Program-made: the position numbers and the translations under genes | Assembly: GCA_016716885.1 (NCBI GenBank) | Contig: JADJUV010000023.1 | Location: forward strand, 17,853 to 81,852 | Direction of reading: 5' to 3' | Length of the DNA: 64,000 nt | From: Candidatus Trichofilum aggregatum | GTDB lineage: Bacteria > Chloroflexota > Anaerolineae > Promineifilales > Promineifilaceae | Notes under the pieces: generated by a model | Database searches by the model: none | The model's input: the letters and a program-made list of their open reading frames with translations, nothing else | Told to the model about the DNA's origin: nothing | Shown: in pieces, positions 9,427 to 18,522 of the stretch | Numbering within the stretch: the first letter of the stretch is position 1 | Layout of the letters: every line of letters starts with the position of its first letter

Positions 9427-10176
9427 TTAGGAATGGTCATGGGACAGGCGAGTTGTGACTCGGCATTGTTTGTCCCGTGCCAGGCACTGTTTGTCAACTG
9501 TTGGAAACTCTTCCTTGCCAGCGGCCAATTGCCTTAATCCGGTGGTTGAAAGCGGGCTTGTAACCTGCCCCAGGCCCACATCGGCCAGCAGGGTGAGCAG
9601 AGCCACGGGCACAGCGCCAACAAGCAAGATGGGAATGTCGTATAGGGCGAAACCGCGCACGACGAATAACCCCAGCCCACCGACGCCGATGAAGGCGGCT
9701 AGGGTGGCACTGGCGATGACTTCGGTGGTGGCGGTACGAATACCGGCAATGATGACGGGCAGGGCCAGGGGTGTTTCGATGTGGCGTAACACTTGCCAGT
9801 GGGTCATGCCCATGCCCAGAGCGGCTTCTTTGATGGCCGGACTGATGGTGCGGTAGGCGGCGTCGGTGTTGATGAGGACGGGGGGCAGGGCCAGGATGGT
9901 CAGGGCGATGGCGGCGGACGTGAAGGATAGGCCGAAGGTGGGAATTGCCAGAAATAAGATAGCCAGGCTGGGCACGACGCGCAAGGCGTTGCTGGTGTTG
10001 ATGAAAAGGATCGCGGCCGCGTCCGACCGACTCGTCCATACCCCCAACGGCACACACAGGGCAATCGCCACACCCAGGGCCAGGCCTACCAGGGAGAGGT
10101 GTTGGCGCAGGGCTTGAGCCAGTTCAGCCGTGTGCGCGGCCGCGTAGGTCATTGCTTCAGGTAACAGGTCTAACAT
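9427..10176 (-). CDS. Osmoprotectant ABC transporter permease (first gene of operon)
   Basis: Second permease of the betaine-type importer (249 residues), with helices of the BPD_transp_1 fold and the docking loop EAALGMGMTHWQVLRHIETPL. The last 45 residues (after about 205) are polar and unlike the family, which usually stops soon after the sixth helix. A late frame change may have added this tail, though no clear shift site was identified. Being the most upstream reverse-strand gene, it should be near the operon promoter, but I see no clear -35/-10 pair upstream. Confidence 0.83.
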   Translation of the reverse strand: MLDLLPEAMTYAAAHTAELAQALRQHLSLVGLALGVAIALCVPLGVWTSRSDAAAILFINTSNALRVVPSLAILFLAIPTFGLSFTSAAIALTILALPPVLINTDAAYRTISPAIKEAALGMGMTHWQVLRHIETPLALPVIIAGIRTATTEVIASATLAAFIGVGGLGLFVVRGFALYDIPILLVGAVPVALLTLLADVGLGQVTSPLSTTGLRQLAAGKEEFPTVDKQCLARDKQCRVTTRLSHDHS

Positions 10177-10501
10177 GGGCTTAATTAGTCAGGCAATGTG
10201 AACGATGGGGATCAAGCCAATAATTGCTTTGAACCTTGATGGTAAATAGGGGCGTTGTCTTACTTGGATTAGCTCGGTAGGAGCAGAAAAGTGGGGAAAT
10301 TGGTTTAAGCGGGGCAAAGTGGTAGGGTGATCCGATGAGGAACCCATCTTGTCTATTATCGGCCCCGATTAATTTATTGTACGTCTTAAATTTTGTGCCT
10401 AGGGGAGCCATTAATTCCTTTCCTATTGGTAATGGAGGAGAAGCAGAGCAGTTTAATGGTAGCACATTTGAGCGGAAAACGTAAGCGTAAATTTCGCCTT
10501 T
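10177..10501. other. Intergenic stretch, nothing recognised
   Basis: 325 bases between the osmoprotectant operon start and the end of the rRNA methyltransferase gene, both on the reverse strand. It should contain the operon promoter and the methyltransferase terminator, but no convincing motif, hairpin or reading frame stands out. Confidence 0.5.
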
Positions 10502-11740
10502 TTATGTTTCGGCGAAGAGACATTTCAGATAAGCCCCTTCGGGGAAAGTGATGGGGTGATCGAGGGGATGACCCGTGCGGGCCAATTCTTGGAGAGGGCG
10601 ACCTTCTTGCCGGGCGGTTTGCTGAACCAGATGGAAAAACTGTTCGGCGGTGACCCGGCTGGAGCATGAGGCCATGACCAAGATGCCCTCTGGGCGCAAA
10701 ACGGCCAACCCGGCTGAGACCAGGCGGCCGTAGGCGTTGAGGGCGCGACTGATTTCGCTCTGGCTTTTGGCAAATGAGGGGGGATCAATGACGACCATGT
10801 CGTAGCGTTGACCGGTGGCGGCCAGATCGGCCAGGTGGGTGAAGGCATCCCCGACGAGCAGATGATGTTTCGCGGCCGCGACCTCGGGGATGTCCTGGTT
10901 CAGGGTAAAATGGCGGGCCGCTTCGGCCAGGGCCGGGCCGCTGATGTCCAGACTGGTGACAGAACGTGCTCCCCCACGAGCCGCATAGAGGGAAAAGCCG
11001 CCATTGTAGGCAAATACATCCAACACGTCGCGGCCGCGAGCCAGTTCACCTACCTTAGCCCGGTTGTCTCGTTGATCCAGGAAAAAGCCCGTTTTGTGCC
11101 CTTGCACCACATCGGCGCTGAAGGTGAGGCCATTTTCCTGGAACAGCACGGGGCCATCGGCGGGGGTGCCACCCAGCCAGTAACCATCGTATAACCCATG
11201 CAGGGCCTGGGGGGTAGCCTGCATGGTGCGGCTGAGGCGCAGTACGAGATGATCCAGGGGCGCGGCCGCGCGGATGCCAGCGATGACCTGGGCCAGATGG
11301 GGCAACCAGGCCAGGGTGTACAGCTTCAAAACCCCCGTTTCGGCATATTTATCCAGAACGAGGCCGGGCAGACCATCATTTTCGCCGTGAATGAGGCGGC
11401 AGGCGGTGGTTTGTGGGGTTAGCAGAGGCGCCCGCAAGGCCACGGCGCGGGCGATGGTGGCTTGAAACCAGGCGCTATCAATGGGGGCGGTTTGGCGGTG
11501 TTGGAGCACCTTGACGCGCATGGGGGAGTCGGGATCGTAGAGGCCGATAGCCAGAAAACGGCGTTCGCCATCAAACAAAACGGCTAAATCACCGGCCTTG
11601 CCTTCATGGCTGAGGCGGCGAATGCCTTGATCGAAGAGCCAGGGATGGCCGGAGCGCAGGGCGCGGGCGGCGGCGGGGGTCACGTGGATGGCTAAACGTT
11701 TGGCGGACGGTTGGGGTAAGGCGGGTAAGGTGGTTTTCAT
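10502..11740 (-). CDS. rlmI: Class I SAM-dependent rRNA methyltransferase (RlmI-like)
   Basis: 412 residues: an N-terminal PUA-like RNA-binding domain (about 15-100, with RALRSGHPWLFDQGI), a linker domain, and a Rossmann methyltransferase domain with VLDVFAYNGGFSLYAA (motif I) and DPPSFAKS (motif IV). RlmI makes 5-methylcytosine at position 1962 of 23S rRNA, and family members with this DPPSFAKS signature are annotated that way. The reverse-strand gene starts six bases after the stop of the TetR gene and may be cotranscribed with it. It contains three GCGGCCGC sites (10872, 11030, 11262). Confidence 0.88.
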   Translation of the reverse strand: MKTTLPALPQPSAKRLAIHVTPAAARALRSGHPWLFDQGIRRLSHEGKAGDLAVLFDGERRFLAIGLYDPDSPMRVKVLQHRQTAPIDSAWFQATIARAVALRAPLLTPQTTACRLIHGENDGLPGLVLDKYAETGVLKLYTLAWLPHLAQVIAGIRAAAPLDHLVLRLSRTMQATPQALHGLYDGYWLGGTPADGPVLFQENGLTFSADVVQGHKTGFFLDQRDNRAKVGELARGRDVLDVFAYNGGFSLYAARGGARSVTSLDISGPALAEAARHFTLNQDIPEVAAAKHHLLVGDAFTHLADLAATGQRYDMVVIDPPSFAKSQSEISRALNAYGRLVSAGLAVLRPEGILVMASCSSRVTAEQFFHLVQQTARQEGRPLQELARTGHPLDHPITFPEGAYLKCLFAET

Positions 11741-11746
11741 AAGGAG

Positions 11747-12310
11747 TTAGACCTGCCAGCCCCGGATGTAGGCGTTGACTGCGGCCGCGAACGCCGCGTT
11801 CAAATCCCCCCCCCGCTGAAATTGCCCCTTGAGTTCTAACATGACAAACCCATGCACCAGGGCTAAAGCGCCACGCAAGGCCGGTAGGGATTGTTCGGTT
11901 CCGCTTATGGCGGCCATGATAGCTTGAATGGGCAATACCATTTGCTCAAGCTGATGGGCATCGGGTCGTTCGTTGGGGTCGGTGGTGGTGAGGGCCAGGC
12001 TGTAGGTTTGAGGATGGGCCAGGGCGAAGGTGCGGTAGCTGTGTAGGACGGCCTGCAACTGGCTGTGGGGATCAGCCGGAGCGGTGGCTAGCGCGGCCGC
12101 GAAGGCGTCAAATAACTCTTGTAAGGTTAGCTCGTTGATAGCCAGGAGCAGGGCCGCTTTGTTGGGCACGTGCCGGTAAAGGGATGGCGCCTTGATGCCT
12201 AACGCGGCCGCGAGATCGGTCAAGGTGAGCGGTTCAACCCCATTGTCCTCAATGAGGGTGCGGGCGGTGGCGATAATGGTGGGGCGGTCGGTTTGGGATG
12301 GATAGGGCAT
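11747..12310 (-). CDS. TetR/AcrR family transcriptional regulator
   Basis: 187 residues. The N-terminal helix-turn-helix (about 10-55: LTDLAAALGIKAPSLYRHVPNKAAL) is typical TetR; the rest is a helical ligand-binding domain of the WHG type (ALVHGFVMLELKGQF). Its gene lies directly downstream of a DUF4260 membrane protein gene on the same strand. The promoter of that gene overlaps a perfect palindrome, ACTAAT-N3-ATTAGT (12852-12866), so this protein is the likely repressor of that promoter. The ligand is unknown. Confidence 0.9.
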   Translation of the reverse strand: MPYPSQTDRPTIIATARTLIEDNGVEPLTLTDLAAALGIKAPSLYRHVPNKAALLLAINELTLQELFDAFAAALATAPADPHSQLQAVLHSYRTFALAHPQTYSLALTTTDPNERPDAHQLEQMVLPIQAIMAAISGTEQSLPALRGALALVHGFVMLELKGQFQRGGDLNAAFAAAVNAYIRGWQV

Positions 12311-12415
12311 GGGGGGCGTGGGACGTGTTGCGTAGTGCGTGGTGCGTGTTGCGTCAGAATTCTTTACGCAACACGCACTAACGGAAGGGCGATAGTTGTT
12401 TAAAGGAAGTCGCTT

Positions 12416-12814
12416 CTAAACCCGCGACAGATGCGTTTCCTTGAAGCTAGTCGGGTATTTTAAGCCATAACCGACGGTTCGATCCATGCCAATGTGGGCC
12501 AGCCAGATGAGGGAAGCCTGTAAACCCATGTCTGAGCCGGTCAGTAGGCTGAGGCCACTGAGCAAGAGTGGCCCAGTGTAGGTGTGTCCCAGATTGTACA
12601 GAATAGTACCGGTGCGGATATTCCACAGATAACCAAGCATAACCAGGTCGGGGGTGAGGAGCAACAGGGCGAAGGCCAGCCAGCTATAACCGTGTGAGGC
12701 ATAAAGGGCCGCGGCCGCGATGAGGACAGCCAGCCCTTCGATGTGGAGCATCAGTTTGGGCAGGCTGTAACGAATTGTGGTGAGGGAAGAGGTTGTTGTT
12801 GACAGGTTCGACAT
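12416..12814 (-). CDS. DUF4260 family membrane protein
   Basis: About 132 residues with four predicted membrane helices and the C-terminal GYGLKYPTSFKETHLSRV block characteristic of DUF4260 proteins, whose function is unknown. I take the ATG at 12814 because AGGAG stands six bases ahead of it; the longer start at 12850 lies within the promoter region. Expression is probably controlled by the TetR protein encoded just downstream through the palindrome at 12852-12866. Confidence 0.85.
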   Translation of the reverse strand: MSNLSTTTSSLTTIRYSLPKLMLHIEGLAVLIAAAALYASHGYSWLAFALLLLTPDLVMLGYLWNIRTGTILYNLGHTYTGPLLLSGLSLLTGSDMGLQASLIWLAHIGMDRTVGYGLKYPTSFKETHLSRV

Positions 12815-12851
12815 GATTAACTCCTGAAGGCTAATTGCTTTAGTTTTCAAG

Positions 12852-12883
12852 ACTAATGATATTAGTTTTTATTATTTTGTCAA
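12852..12883 (-). promoter_or_regulatory. Promoter with TetR-type operator for the DUF4260 gene
   Basis: On the reverse strand TTGACA (12883-12878) is followed after 16 bases by TATCAT (12861-12856). The -10 box lies inside the perfect inverted repeat ACTAAT-GAT-ATTAGT (12852-12866). A repressor bound there would block RNA polymerase. The neighbouring TetR gene (11747-12310) is the obvious candidate. Confidence 0.7.
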
Positions 12884-13050
12884 TAGGCAATAAAAGCAGG
12901 CCCTCACAGCCCTCTACCAACTCTCTCCCCTTTGGAAGAGGGGCCGGGGGTGAGGGGCTGTATAGTCACGATTTTTCTTTTCTCTGTGCTCTCTGCGCCT
13001 CTGCGGTTTATTTAATTTTTGCTGGATTAAAGAGGGTGGCTGGAATTTTA

Positions 13051-13887
13051 TCAGGTGGGGAACTGCCCATGGCGGCCCGCGCCCTGGGCAAACTGTTGAG
13101 CACCGGTTAGCCCGGCACTGAGGATAGTATGCAGGCCAAGTTGGAACTCGTTAGCCATCGCGGCCGCGAACCCCATCTCTTCTTGCTCATACGCCGACAA
13201 CCGATCCGAGCGCATACAAGCCTGGGGAAACTGGGCCAACTGCCGGGCCAGCTCTTCGGCCGCCTGGCGTGCCTGTCCGCGTGGCACAACCCGGTTCACC
13301 AGCCCCATTTGCAGGGCTTCATCAGCCTGGACGGGCCGCCCGGTGAGGATTAAATCCAGGGCACGCCCCAACCCGATGATCCGGGGCAGGCGGACGGTTC
13401 CGCCGTCAATGAGGGGCACACCCCACCGACGGCAAAACACGCCCAGCACGGCATCTTCTTCCATAACGCGCAAATCACACCAGAGGGCCAGTTCTAGCCC
13501 CCCGGCTACGGCATAACCGGCGATGGCGGCGATGACGGGTTTAGACAGGAGCATTCGTGTGGGTCCCATCGGGCCATCGCCGTCCGGCTGTAGGCGATTG
13601 CGCCGGGATTCGTCGGCCATCGCTTTGAGGTCGGCTCCAGCGCAAAAGGTGCCATTGGCCCCATGTAGAACCCCCACCAGGGCTGACTCGTCGGCCTCAA
13701 AGGCCCGGAAGGCGTCGGCGAGCGCGGCCGCGGTCGGGCCGTCCACCGCATTCTTCACTTCCGGGCGGCTAAGGGTGATGGTGGTGATAGGGCCGGTTTT
13801 TTCCAGGGTGATGGGAGGGGAGGGGGGACTCGGGTGGGAACTCCTGGGAACTCTGGGAACTACTTTGGGAACTTGGGGGATGGTCAA
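13051..13887 (-). CDS. Enoyl-CoA hydratase/isomerase family protein
   Basis: 278 residues of the crotonase fold: LSRPEVKNAVDGPTAAAL near the N-terminus, the oxyanion-hole motif GTFCAGADLKAMA and the second loop AAIAGYAVAGGLELALWCD. Family members hydrate or isomerise enoyl-CoA thioesters in fatty-acid or amino-acid catabolism; the exact substrate cannot be fixed. The first 25 residues (Pro/Ser-rich) are poorly conserved, and a later start near ITLEKTGP is possible. It is separated from the phosphatase gene downstream of 13927 by 39 bases, with reading on the same strand. Confidence 0.88.
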   Translation of the reverse strand: MTIPQVPKVVPRVPRSSHPSPPSPPITLEKTGPITTITLSRPEVKNAVDGPTAAALADAFRAFEADESALVGVLHGANGTFCAGADLKAMADESRRNRLQPDGDGPMGPTRMLLSKPVIAAIAGYAVAGGLELALWCDLRVMEEDAVLGVFCRRWGVPLIDGGTVRLPRIIGLGRALDLILTGRPVQADEALQMGLVNRVVPRGQARQAAEELARQLAQFPQACMRSDRLSAYEQEEMGFAAAMANEFQLGLHTILSAGLTGAQQFAQGAGRHGQFPT

Positions 13888-13926
13888 TCGTCATTGGCGA
13901 TTGTCAAACTCGAAACTTGAAACCCC

Positions 13927-14574
13927 TCACTTTTCATACACACTTTGAAAATGCTCTGTGCGGCCCAGGAAGTGGAGTCGCCAGGTTTCTTGGGGGTGGG
14001 GGCGGTCTACGTACTCAAAGTAGGTGATGCTGGTGTTGGCTAACCAGAGGTTGCATTGCCGCCAAAGGGGGACGTTGCAGATGTTGTCGAAGATGGCGCT
14101 GATGATGCCGCCGTGGGCCACAGCGATGATCGTTTGGTCCCGGTGGTGGTCGAGAAGGTGTTGCAGGAATAATCCGGCGCGGCCGCGGGCGTGATACCAG
14201 GTTTCGCCGTCAGTTTCGTTTTCAACCAGGGAAGTAAACGGGGTGGCGAAGGGGCGGTAAAGGGTGGGCAGGGCGTCGTTGGGGTAGGGGGTGTGGTTGT
14301 TGCGGTTGTTGCCGATTTCGCGCAGATAATCGTGCCAGGTGATCTCTTTTTGGGTCGCGGCCGCGATGGCTCCGGCGGTTTCTCTGGCCCGGCGCATGGT
14401 GCTGGCGTAGATGACATTTACCTGTAAGTTATAATCAACGAGCCATTGAGCGACCGCGGCCGCTTGTTTGTGGCCTAAGTCGGTCAACCCGGCATCCAAT
14501 TCGGCGCGGGTTGGGGCTTCCCATTCGGGTATATTGACGTAGCTTTGACCATGACGGATGAGGTAAAGATGCAT
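13927..14574 (-). CDS. Histidine phosphatase family protein (phosphoglycerate mutase-like)
   Basis: About 215 residues starting MHLYLIRHGQS, the phosphohistidine RHG motif of the histidine phosphatase superfamily. Further family marks are GLTDLGHKQAAAVAQWL, YASTMRRARETA and the second catalytic His in VAHGGII. Members dephosphorylate sugars, nucleotides or proteins; the target is unknown. The ATG at 14574 is preceded by AAGGAG at six bases, so the longer start at 14718 is not used. It precedes the enoyl-CoA hydratase gene on the same strand. Confidence 0.88.
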   Translation of the reverse strand: MHLYLIRHGQSYVNIPEWEAPTRAELDAGLTDLGHKQAAAVAQWLVDYNLQVNVIYASTMRRARETAGAIAAATQKEITWHDYLREIGNNRNNHTPYPNDALPTLYRPFATPFTSLVENETDGETWYHARGRAGLFLQHLLDHHRDQTIIAVAHGGIISAIFDNICNVPLWRQCNLWLANTSITYFEYVDRPHPQETWRLHFLGRTEHFQSVYEK

Positions 14575-14748
14575 GATGTTCTCCTTGTGTATGATGGGGG
14601 AATTAAAGCACAAGGTGGGAGAAGTGAACAGGGGAGAGTGGAGAGTGTGGGGCGCGGCCGCGATGATCACAGGGATATGACACGGCGAGGCTGACATCAT
14701 GGAGACCCTCGTGTACAAAAGGGAAAAGCAATCATTAATTCGACTCTG

Positions 14749-14924
14749 GCGAAAATTTGGACGACCTCTGGAAATCTCTTAATCTCTCAGTCTCTTAGTC
14801 TCCAGAGGTCAGCACAAAAAACGCCAATGTCGAGCCATTAACTGAAGTTTGGCAAAAATTAAAACGACCTCTGGAAATCTCTCAATCTCTTGATCTCCAG
14901 AGGTCAACCCACAAACGCCAATGT
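14749..14924. repeat. Two direct copies of an 80-base hairpin repeat
   Basis: Copy 1 at 14749-14830 and copy 2 at 14851-14924 share the layout GCAAAAATT...ACGACCTCTGGAAATCTCT...CTCCAGAGGTCA...AACGCCAATGT. Within each, GACCTCTGGA pairs with TCCAGAGGTC, flanking a CTCAATCTCT-type spacer. They fill most of the 384-base gap 14575-14958. The rest of that gap has one GCGGCCGC (14654) and no recognised gene. Confidence 0.75.
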
Positions 14925-14958
14925 CCCGTCCCTAACAGGATGCCCATCCCTCATTTAA

Positions 14959-16017
14959 TTACGGCTCACCAATCCGTATGCTCCCCGATGACATTTCCAA
15001 TTGCATATCCAGGCGATTTGTGGCTTCCGCAAAATCTGGGGTTTGCCATACCTCCTGATCATCATTGTCATCAACCTGTTCCAGGCGTCGTCCGGGCTGG
15101 AAACTACCACTACTACTGTCTACCGTCACGCGCATCGCCATGCTTTCCGGTAGCAACAGGGTAACACTGCCGGAACTGCCCTCAATGATATAGGTGGACT
15201 GACCCGCCCCTGGTAAGGTCATCTGCACCGACCCCGAGGACATATCATAATTCATCGTGTAATCCCCATCCGGCAAGAGAAGAGTAGCACTTCCCGACGA
15301 GCCATCTATTTCTAAGCTAGTTAGGTCCAAACGGCTTAAATCGGCAGAAATAGAGCCAGAGGAAAAGTCCAAGGTCAGGTTAGTCGGTGTACGGGGGCTG
15401 AGACCCAGGTTCCACGTCATGCCTTCACCGGACCAATTCGCCGGATTGAGCCAGCTAAACCACTCACCGTTATTGGATGAGGTCTCCAAGTTAACCGTGG
15501 CGTGCCCCTGAGTTACTTCATGGTCAAATTGTAGATCACCCTGGTAGCTCACTTCACCGGCAATCAGGTCGGTACTATCGCTCAGGGCAAACAGGTTGGC
15601 CTGGGGGGCTGAGAAATCTATCGTGATATCAGCGGTGCGAATTTCACTGGCCGGGAAACGAATCGTTTCGGTCTGGAAGGTGGGTTCAGTGCCGCTATAT
15701 CTTTGCAGTAATGGGATGCGATCCGCAAAGAATAAAACGCCACCAAATACAGCTACGGCAATTAAAGCGACGGTGGCACTACCAATTGTGCCTATGGGAC
15801 GGGGCATCTGCCGCACAATGACATTTAGGCCGGCAAAAATGAGAAACAAGGGCCACAAACGCCAGACGGCTCCCCAATGTAGGTCAGGGGCGAACCCCAG
15901 GTTCGTGGCGAGAAAGTAGAACCCTAAAGCAATGAGAACAACGGGGCCAAAGAGGGATGGGCTGTGGCGTCGCGGCTGCGATCCCCCTTCATTGTTACCT
16001 GATTCAAATTTAGACAT
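14959..16017 (-). CDS. LiaF-like membrane protein with beta-rich extracellular domain
   Basis: 352 residues. The N-terminal part has about four helices in the LiaI/LiaF-like (DUF5668) pattern, FGPVVLIALGFYFLATNLG then WRLWPLFLIFAGL. The remainder is a regular beta-strand repeat (SSGSISADLS, DGSSGSATLLLPDG, MSSGSVQMTLPG, EGSSGSVTLLLPE) like a DUF4097/adhesin-type helix. Such proteins often act in envelope stress sensing; the role here is inferred. The ATG at 16017 has AAGGAG six bases upstream; a TTG two codons earlier is less likely. Confidence 0.8.
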   Translation of the reverse strand: MSKFESGNNEGGSQPRRHSPSLFGPVVLIALGFYFLATNLGFAPDLHWGAVWRLWPLFLIFAGLNVIVRQMPRPIGTIGSATVALIAVAVFGGVLFFADRIPLLQRYSGTEPTFQTETIRFPASEIRTADITIDFSAPQANLFALSDSTDLIAGEVSYQGDLQFDHEVTQGHATVNLETSSNNGEWFSWLNPANWSGEGMTWNLGLSPRTPTNLTLDFSSGSISADLSRLDLTSLEIDGSSGSATLLLPDGDYTMNYDMSSGSVQMTLPGAGQSTYIIEGSSGSVTLLLPESMAMRVTVDSSSGSFQPGRRLEQVDDNDDQEVWQTPDFAEATNRLDMQLEMSSGSIRIGEP

Positions 16018-16371
16018 AGCCAACTCCTTTTAAAGGAAAATGAGATGAGATGTAGGGTGAGTGCCATCCGTGGTAGGTGAATCCATTCTCACTCACCGAC
16101 CCCTATACGTGCTGTTCTGAGCAGTGTCGCAGGCAACCGTTGAACCTGTTTTTCACCCTGTGATAAAGGGTGACCTGCTTTGACAACTATACCCCTTTCG
16201 TTTAGAATCCAACGGCTATGCGCCTTCGGTGGTTAAGCAAACAGCAACTATTTGCAACCTTTTTCCCTCTTGACCTTCTAACCAAGACTATGTAAATGTG
16301 CGACTACGCCCTGCTTATCAGGGTGTAATTGTCGTTTGCACCCAAATCCTAATCAGACGAGGTTATCGGTA
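16018..16371. other. Divergent intergenic region with promoter and leader
   Basis: 354 bases between the reverse-strand LiaF-like gene and the forward EF-G-like gene. It holds a strong forward promoter at 16180-16208 and then about 160 bases of untranslated leader. A short inverted pair (TCACCCTGTGATAAAGGGTGA, about 16153-16173) lies just before the -35 box. No reading frame is seen. Confidence 0.6.
16180..16208 (+). promoter_or_regulatory. Sigma-70-type promoter upstream of the EF-G-like gene
   Basis: TTGACA (16180-16185), 17-base spacer, TAGAAT (16203-16208). The -35 is perfect and the -10 has five of six consensus bases. It faces the EF-G-like gene, leaving a leader of about 155 bases. 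Confidence 0.75.
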
Positions 16372-18441
16372 ATGAAAGAGTATCCAACAAGTGCAATTCG
16401 TAATGTAGCTCTGATATCACACAACGGAGCAGGTAAAACGACCCTGGTTGAGCGTCTCTTATTTGATACTGGTGTAATAACACGTATGGGCAGTGTCCAG
16501 GCTGGTACAGCCGCTATGGACTTTGAGGACGAAGAGAAAGCCCGGAACAGCTCCGTTTCTCTGGCCGTCGCGCCCATTGAATGGCGAGATGTCAAAATCA
16601 ATTTGTTAGACGCGCCCGGATATGTGGAGTTTGCCGGTGAGATGAACAGTGCTCTGCATGTGGTGGAAGGGGCGGTGGTTTTAGTCGAAGCCGTAGCGGG
16701 CGTCGAAGTAGGCACGGAGTTGGCCTGGCAGGCCGCCGGTGAATTGAATCTGCCCAGGATTGTTTTGGTTAACAAAATGAACCGGGATAATGTTCGTTTT
16801 ACCCGTGTCATGAATAGCATTAGAGAAAACCTGGACGGCCGTTTTGTCCAGTTGCAAGTCCCGATTGGCGAAGGGCCATCATTTAAGGGTGTGGTAGACC
16901 TGATTTCTATGCAGGCCCGGCTGGGCAACAAAGATGAGCGTGGGCCAATTCCACCGGAGTTACAGGAGGCGGTAGATGCCGCCCGGCTGGTGTTAGTGGA
17001 AGCGGCCGCGGAAGGGGATGATGACCTTCTGGAGAAATATTTCGCCGAAGAAGAACTCACCATGGAAGAGATCGTGCGGGGTATTAAATCGGCTGTCAAA
17101 CAAGGACTGTGTACCCCCATTATGTTTGCGGCCCCTGAAGCAGGTATTGCCATCATACCCGTACTGGAAGCGCTGCGTGCCCTGATCCCTGCTCCTGATG
17201 AACATACCGTACCGGCTGTCAAAGCCAATGGCGGCGAAGTCACGTTAACGGATAAAGATGATGGTCCTCTGGCCGCTTTCATCTTCAAAACCGTGGAAGA
17301 CCGCTTCGGTAAATTGAGTTACATTCGGGTTTATAGCGGTAAACTGACCTCAGATAGCCGTGTTTGGGACACGCAGATCAACAGTGAAGTGCGTGTTGGT
17401 ACATTGAATATCCTTCGTGGGGCTGAACATCTGCCCATATCTATCCTTCATGCGGGTGATATTGGGGCCGTCGTGAAACTGGGCGACTCAGCCACAAACC
17501 ACACCTTGTGTGAGCGCAGTAATCAGTTGACCCTGGCCCCCATTGTACAACCTGAACCACTCGCTTCGGTTGCTGTGGAGCCGGTTTCCCAGGCCGATGT
17601 GGCAAAATTAAATGGTTCCTTGACCCGGCTGGCGGGTGAGGATTTGACCATTCGTTGGCACACAGAACCGGCCACGCACCAGACTATTCTTTCGGGTATG
17701 GGAACGGTTCATCTGGATATTGCCGTTAAGAAGATGCAATCGAAATTTGGCGTGGGTATCACCACCTCTATCCCCAAAGTGCCTTACCGGGAGACAATTA
17801 CCAAAACAAGCTCCACAGAATATACGCACAAGAAGCAGACGGGTGGGGCGGGGCAATATGCCCGCGTTTTCTTGCGCGTTGAACCCACCAATGGAGAAGT
17901 TCCGTTTGAGTTTAGCTCCGAGATTTTTGGTGGTTCGGTGTCTGGGCCGTTTGTGGCCGCTACGGAAAAGGGTTGTCGGGCGGCGGTAGAAGAAGGTGTG
18001 CTTACCGGCTACCCCATTACCGGGGTTAAGGTTGTCATTTTTGACGGTAAGGAGCACCCGGTTGACTCGAAAGAAATTGCGTTCCAGATTGCGGGACGGG
18101 AAGGGTTTAAGCAGGCGGTGCTGAATGCTGGCCCGGCCTTGTTGGAACCCATTTATGAAGCGGTGGTGACGGTTCCGGCGGACAATATGGGTGATGTGAT
18201 GAGCGATTTTAATACCCGCCGCGGCCGCGTCATGGGCATGGATCAGCTGGGTAACAAAAGCCTTGTCCGGGCCGAAGTGCCCCTGGCCGAAATGCAAACC
18301 TACATGGCTGACCTACGTTCTATGACCCAGGGGCGGGGAACCTACGGCATGAGGTTTCTCCACTATGGCCGCGTGCCCAGTCACCTGCAAGATCAACTCG
18401 TAGCGAAACTCCGCGCCGAGCATAAGAAAGACGAGGAATAA
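16372..18441 (+). CDS. Elongation factor G-like translational GTPase
   Basis: 689 residues with GTPase motifs SHNGAGKTTL (P-loop), DAPGY (G3) and NKMNRD (G4, in place of the usual NKxD with Asp), then domains II-V (TGGAGQYARVFLRVEP in domain IV, RRGRVMGMD in domain V). This is the EF-G-like/EF-G2 type, not the main FusA, whose P-loop is usually AHIDAGKTT. It may act in translocation or ribosome recycling; its exact role is not settled. The ATG at 16372 follows GAGG at about ten bases. The gene stands alone with a strong promoter and terminator. Confidence 0.88.
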   Translation: MKEYPTSAIRNVALISHNGAGKTTLVERLLFDTGVITRMGSVQAGTAAMDFEDEEKARNSSVSLAVAPIEWRDVKINLLDAPGYVEFAGEMNSALHVVEGAVVLVEAVAGVEVGTELAWQAAGELNLPRIVLVNKMNRDNVRFTRVMNSIRENLDGRFVQLQVPIGEGPSFKGVVDLISMQARLGNKDERGPIPPELQEAVDAARLVLVEAAAEGDDDLLEKYFAEEELTMEEIVRGIKSAVKQGLCTPIMFAAPEAGIAIIPVLEALRALIPAPDEHTVPAVKANGGEVTLTDKDDGPLAAFIFKTVEDRFGKLSYIRVYSGKLTSDSRVWDTQINSEVRVGTLNILRGAEHLPISILHAGDIGAVVKLGDSATNHTLCERSNQLTLAPIVQPEPLASVAVEPVSQADVAKLNGSLTRLAGEDLTIRWHTEPATHQTILSGMGTVHLDIAVKKMQSKFGVGITTSIPKVPYRETITKTSSTEYTHKKQTGGAGQYARVFLRVEPTNGEVPFEFSSEIFGGSVSGPFVAATEKGCRAAVEEGVLTGYPITGVKVVIFDGKEHPVDSKEIAFQIAGREGFKQAVLNAGPALLEPIYEAVVTVPADNMGDVMSDFNTRRGRVMGMDQLGNKSLVRAEVPLAEMQTYMADLRSMTQGRGTYGMRFLHYGRVPSHLQDQLVAKLRAEHKKDEE

Positions 18442-18462
18442 GCACGAGACTTTTACGAGTAT

Positions 18463-18502
18463 AAAAAGGCCGGGTTCCATTATGAACCTGGCCTTTTTGT
18501 TT
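18463..18502 (+). terminator. Rho-independent terminator after the EF-G-like gene
   Basis: AAAAAGGCCGGGTTC pairs with GAACCTGGCCTTTTT across a six-base loop, followed by T-rich sequence. It begins 21 bases after the stop codon and can also serve the opposing gene that ends at 18523. Confidence 0.88.
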
Positions 18503-18522
18503 TGGGGTAAAACTTGCTCGGC

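Noticed and set aside
16353..17288. 311-codon open frame opposite the EF-G-like gene
   Set aside because: Antisense frame with Ser/Thr-rich translation; no start signal and no family match.
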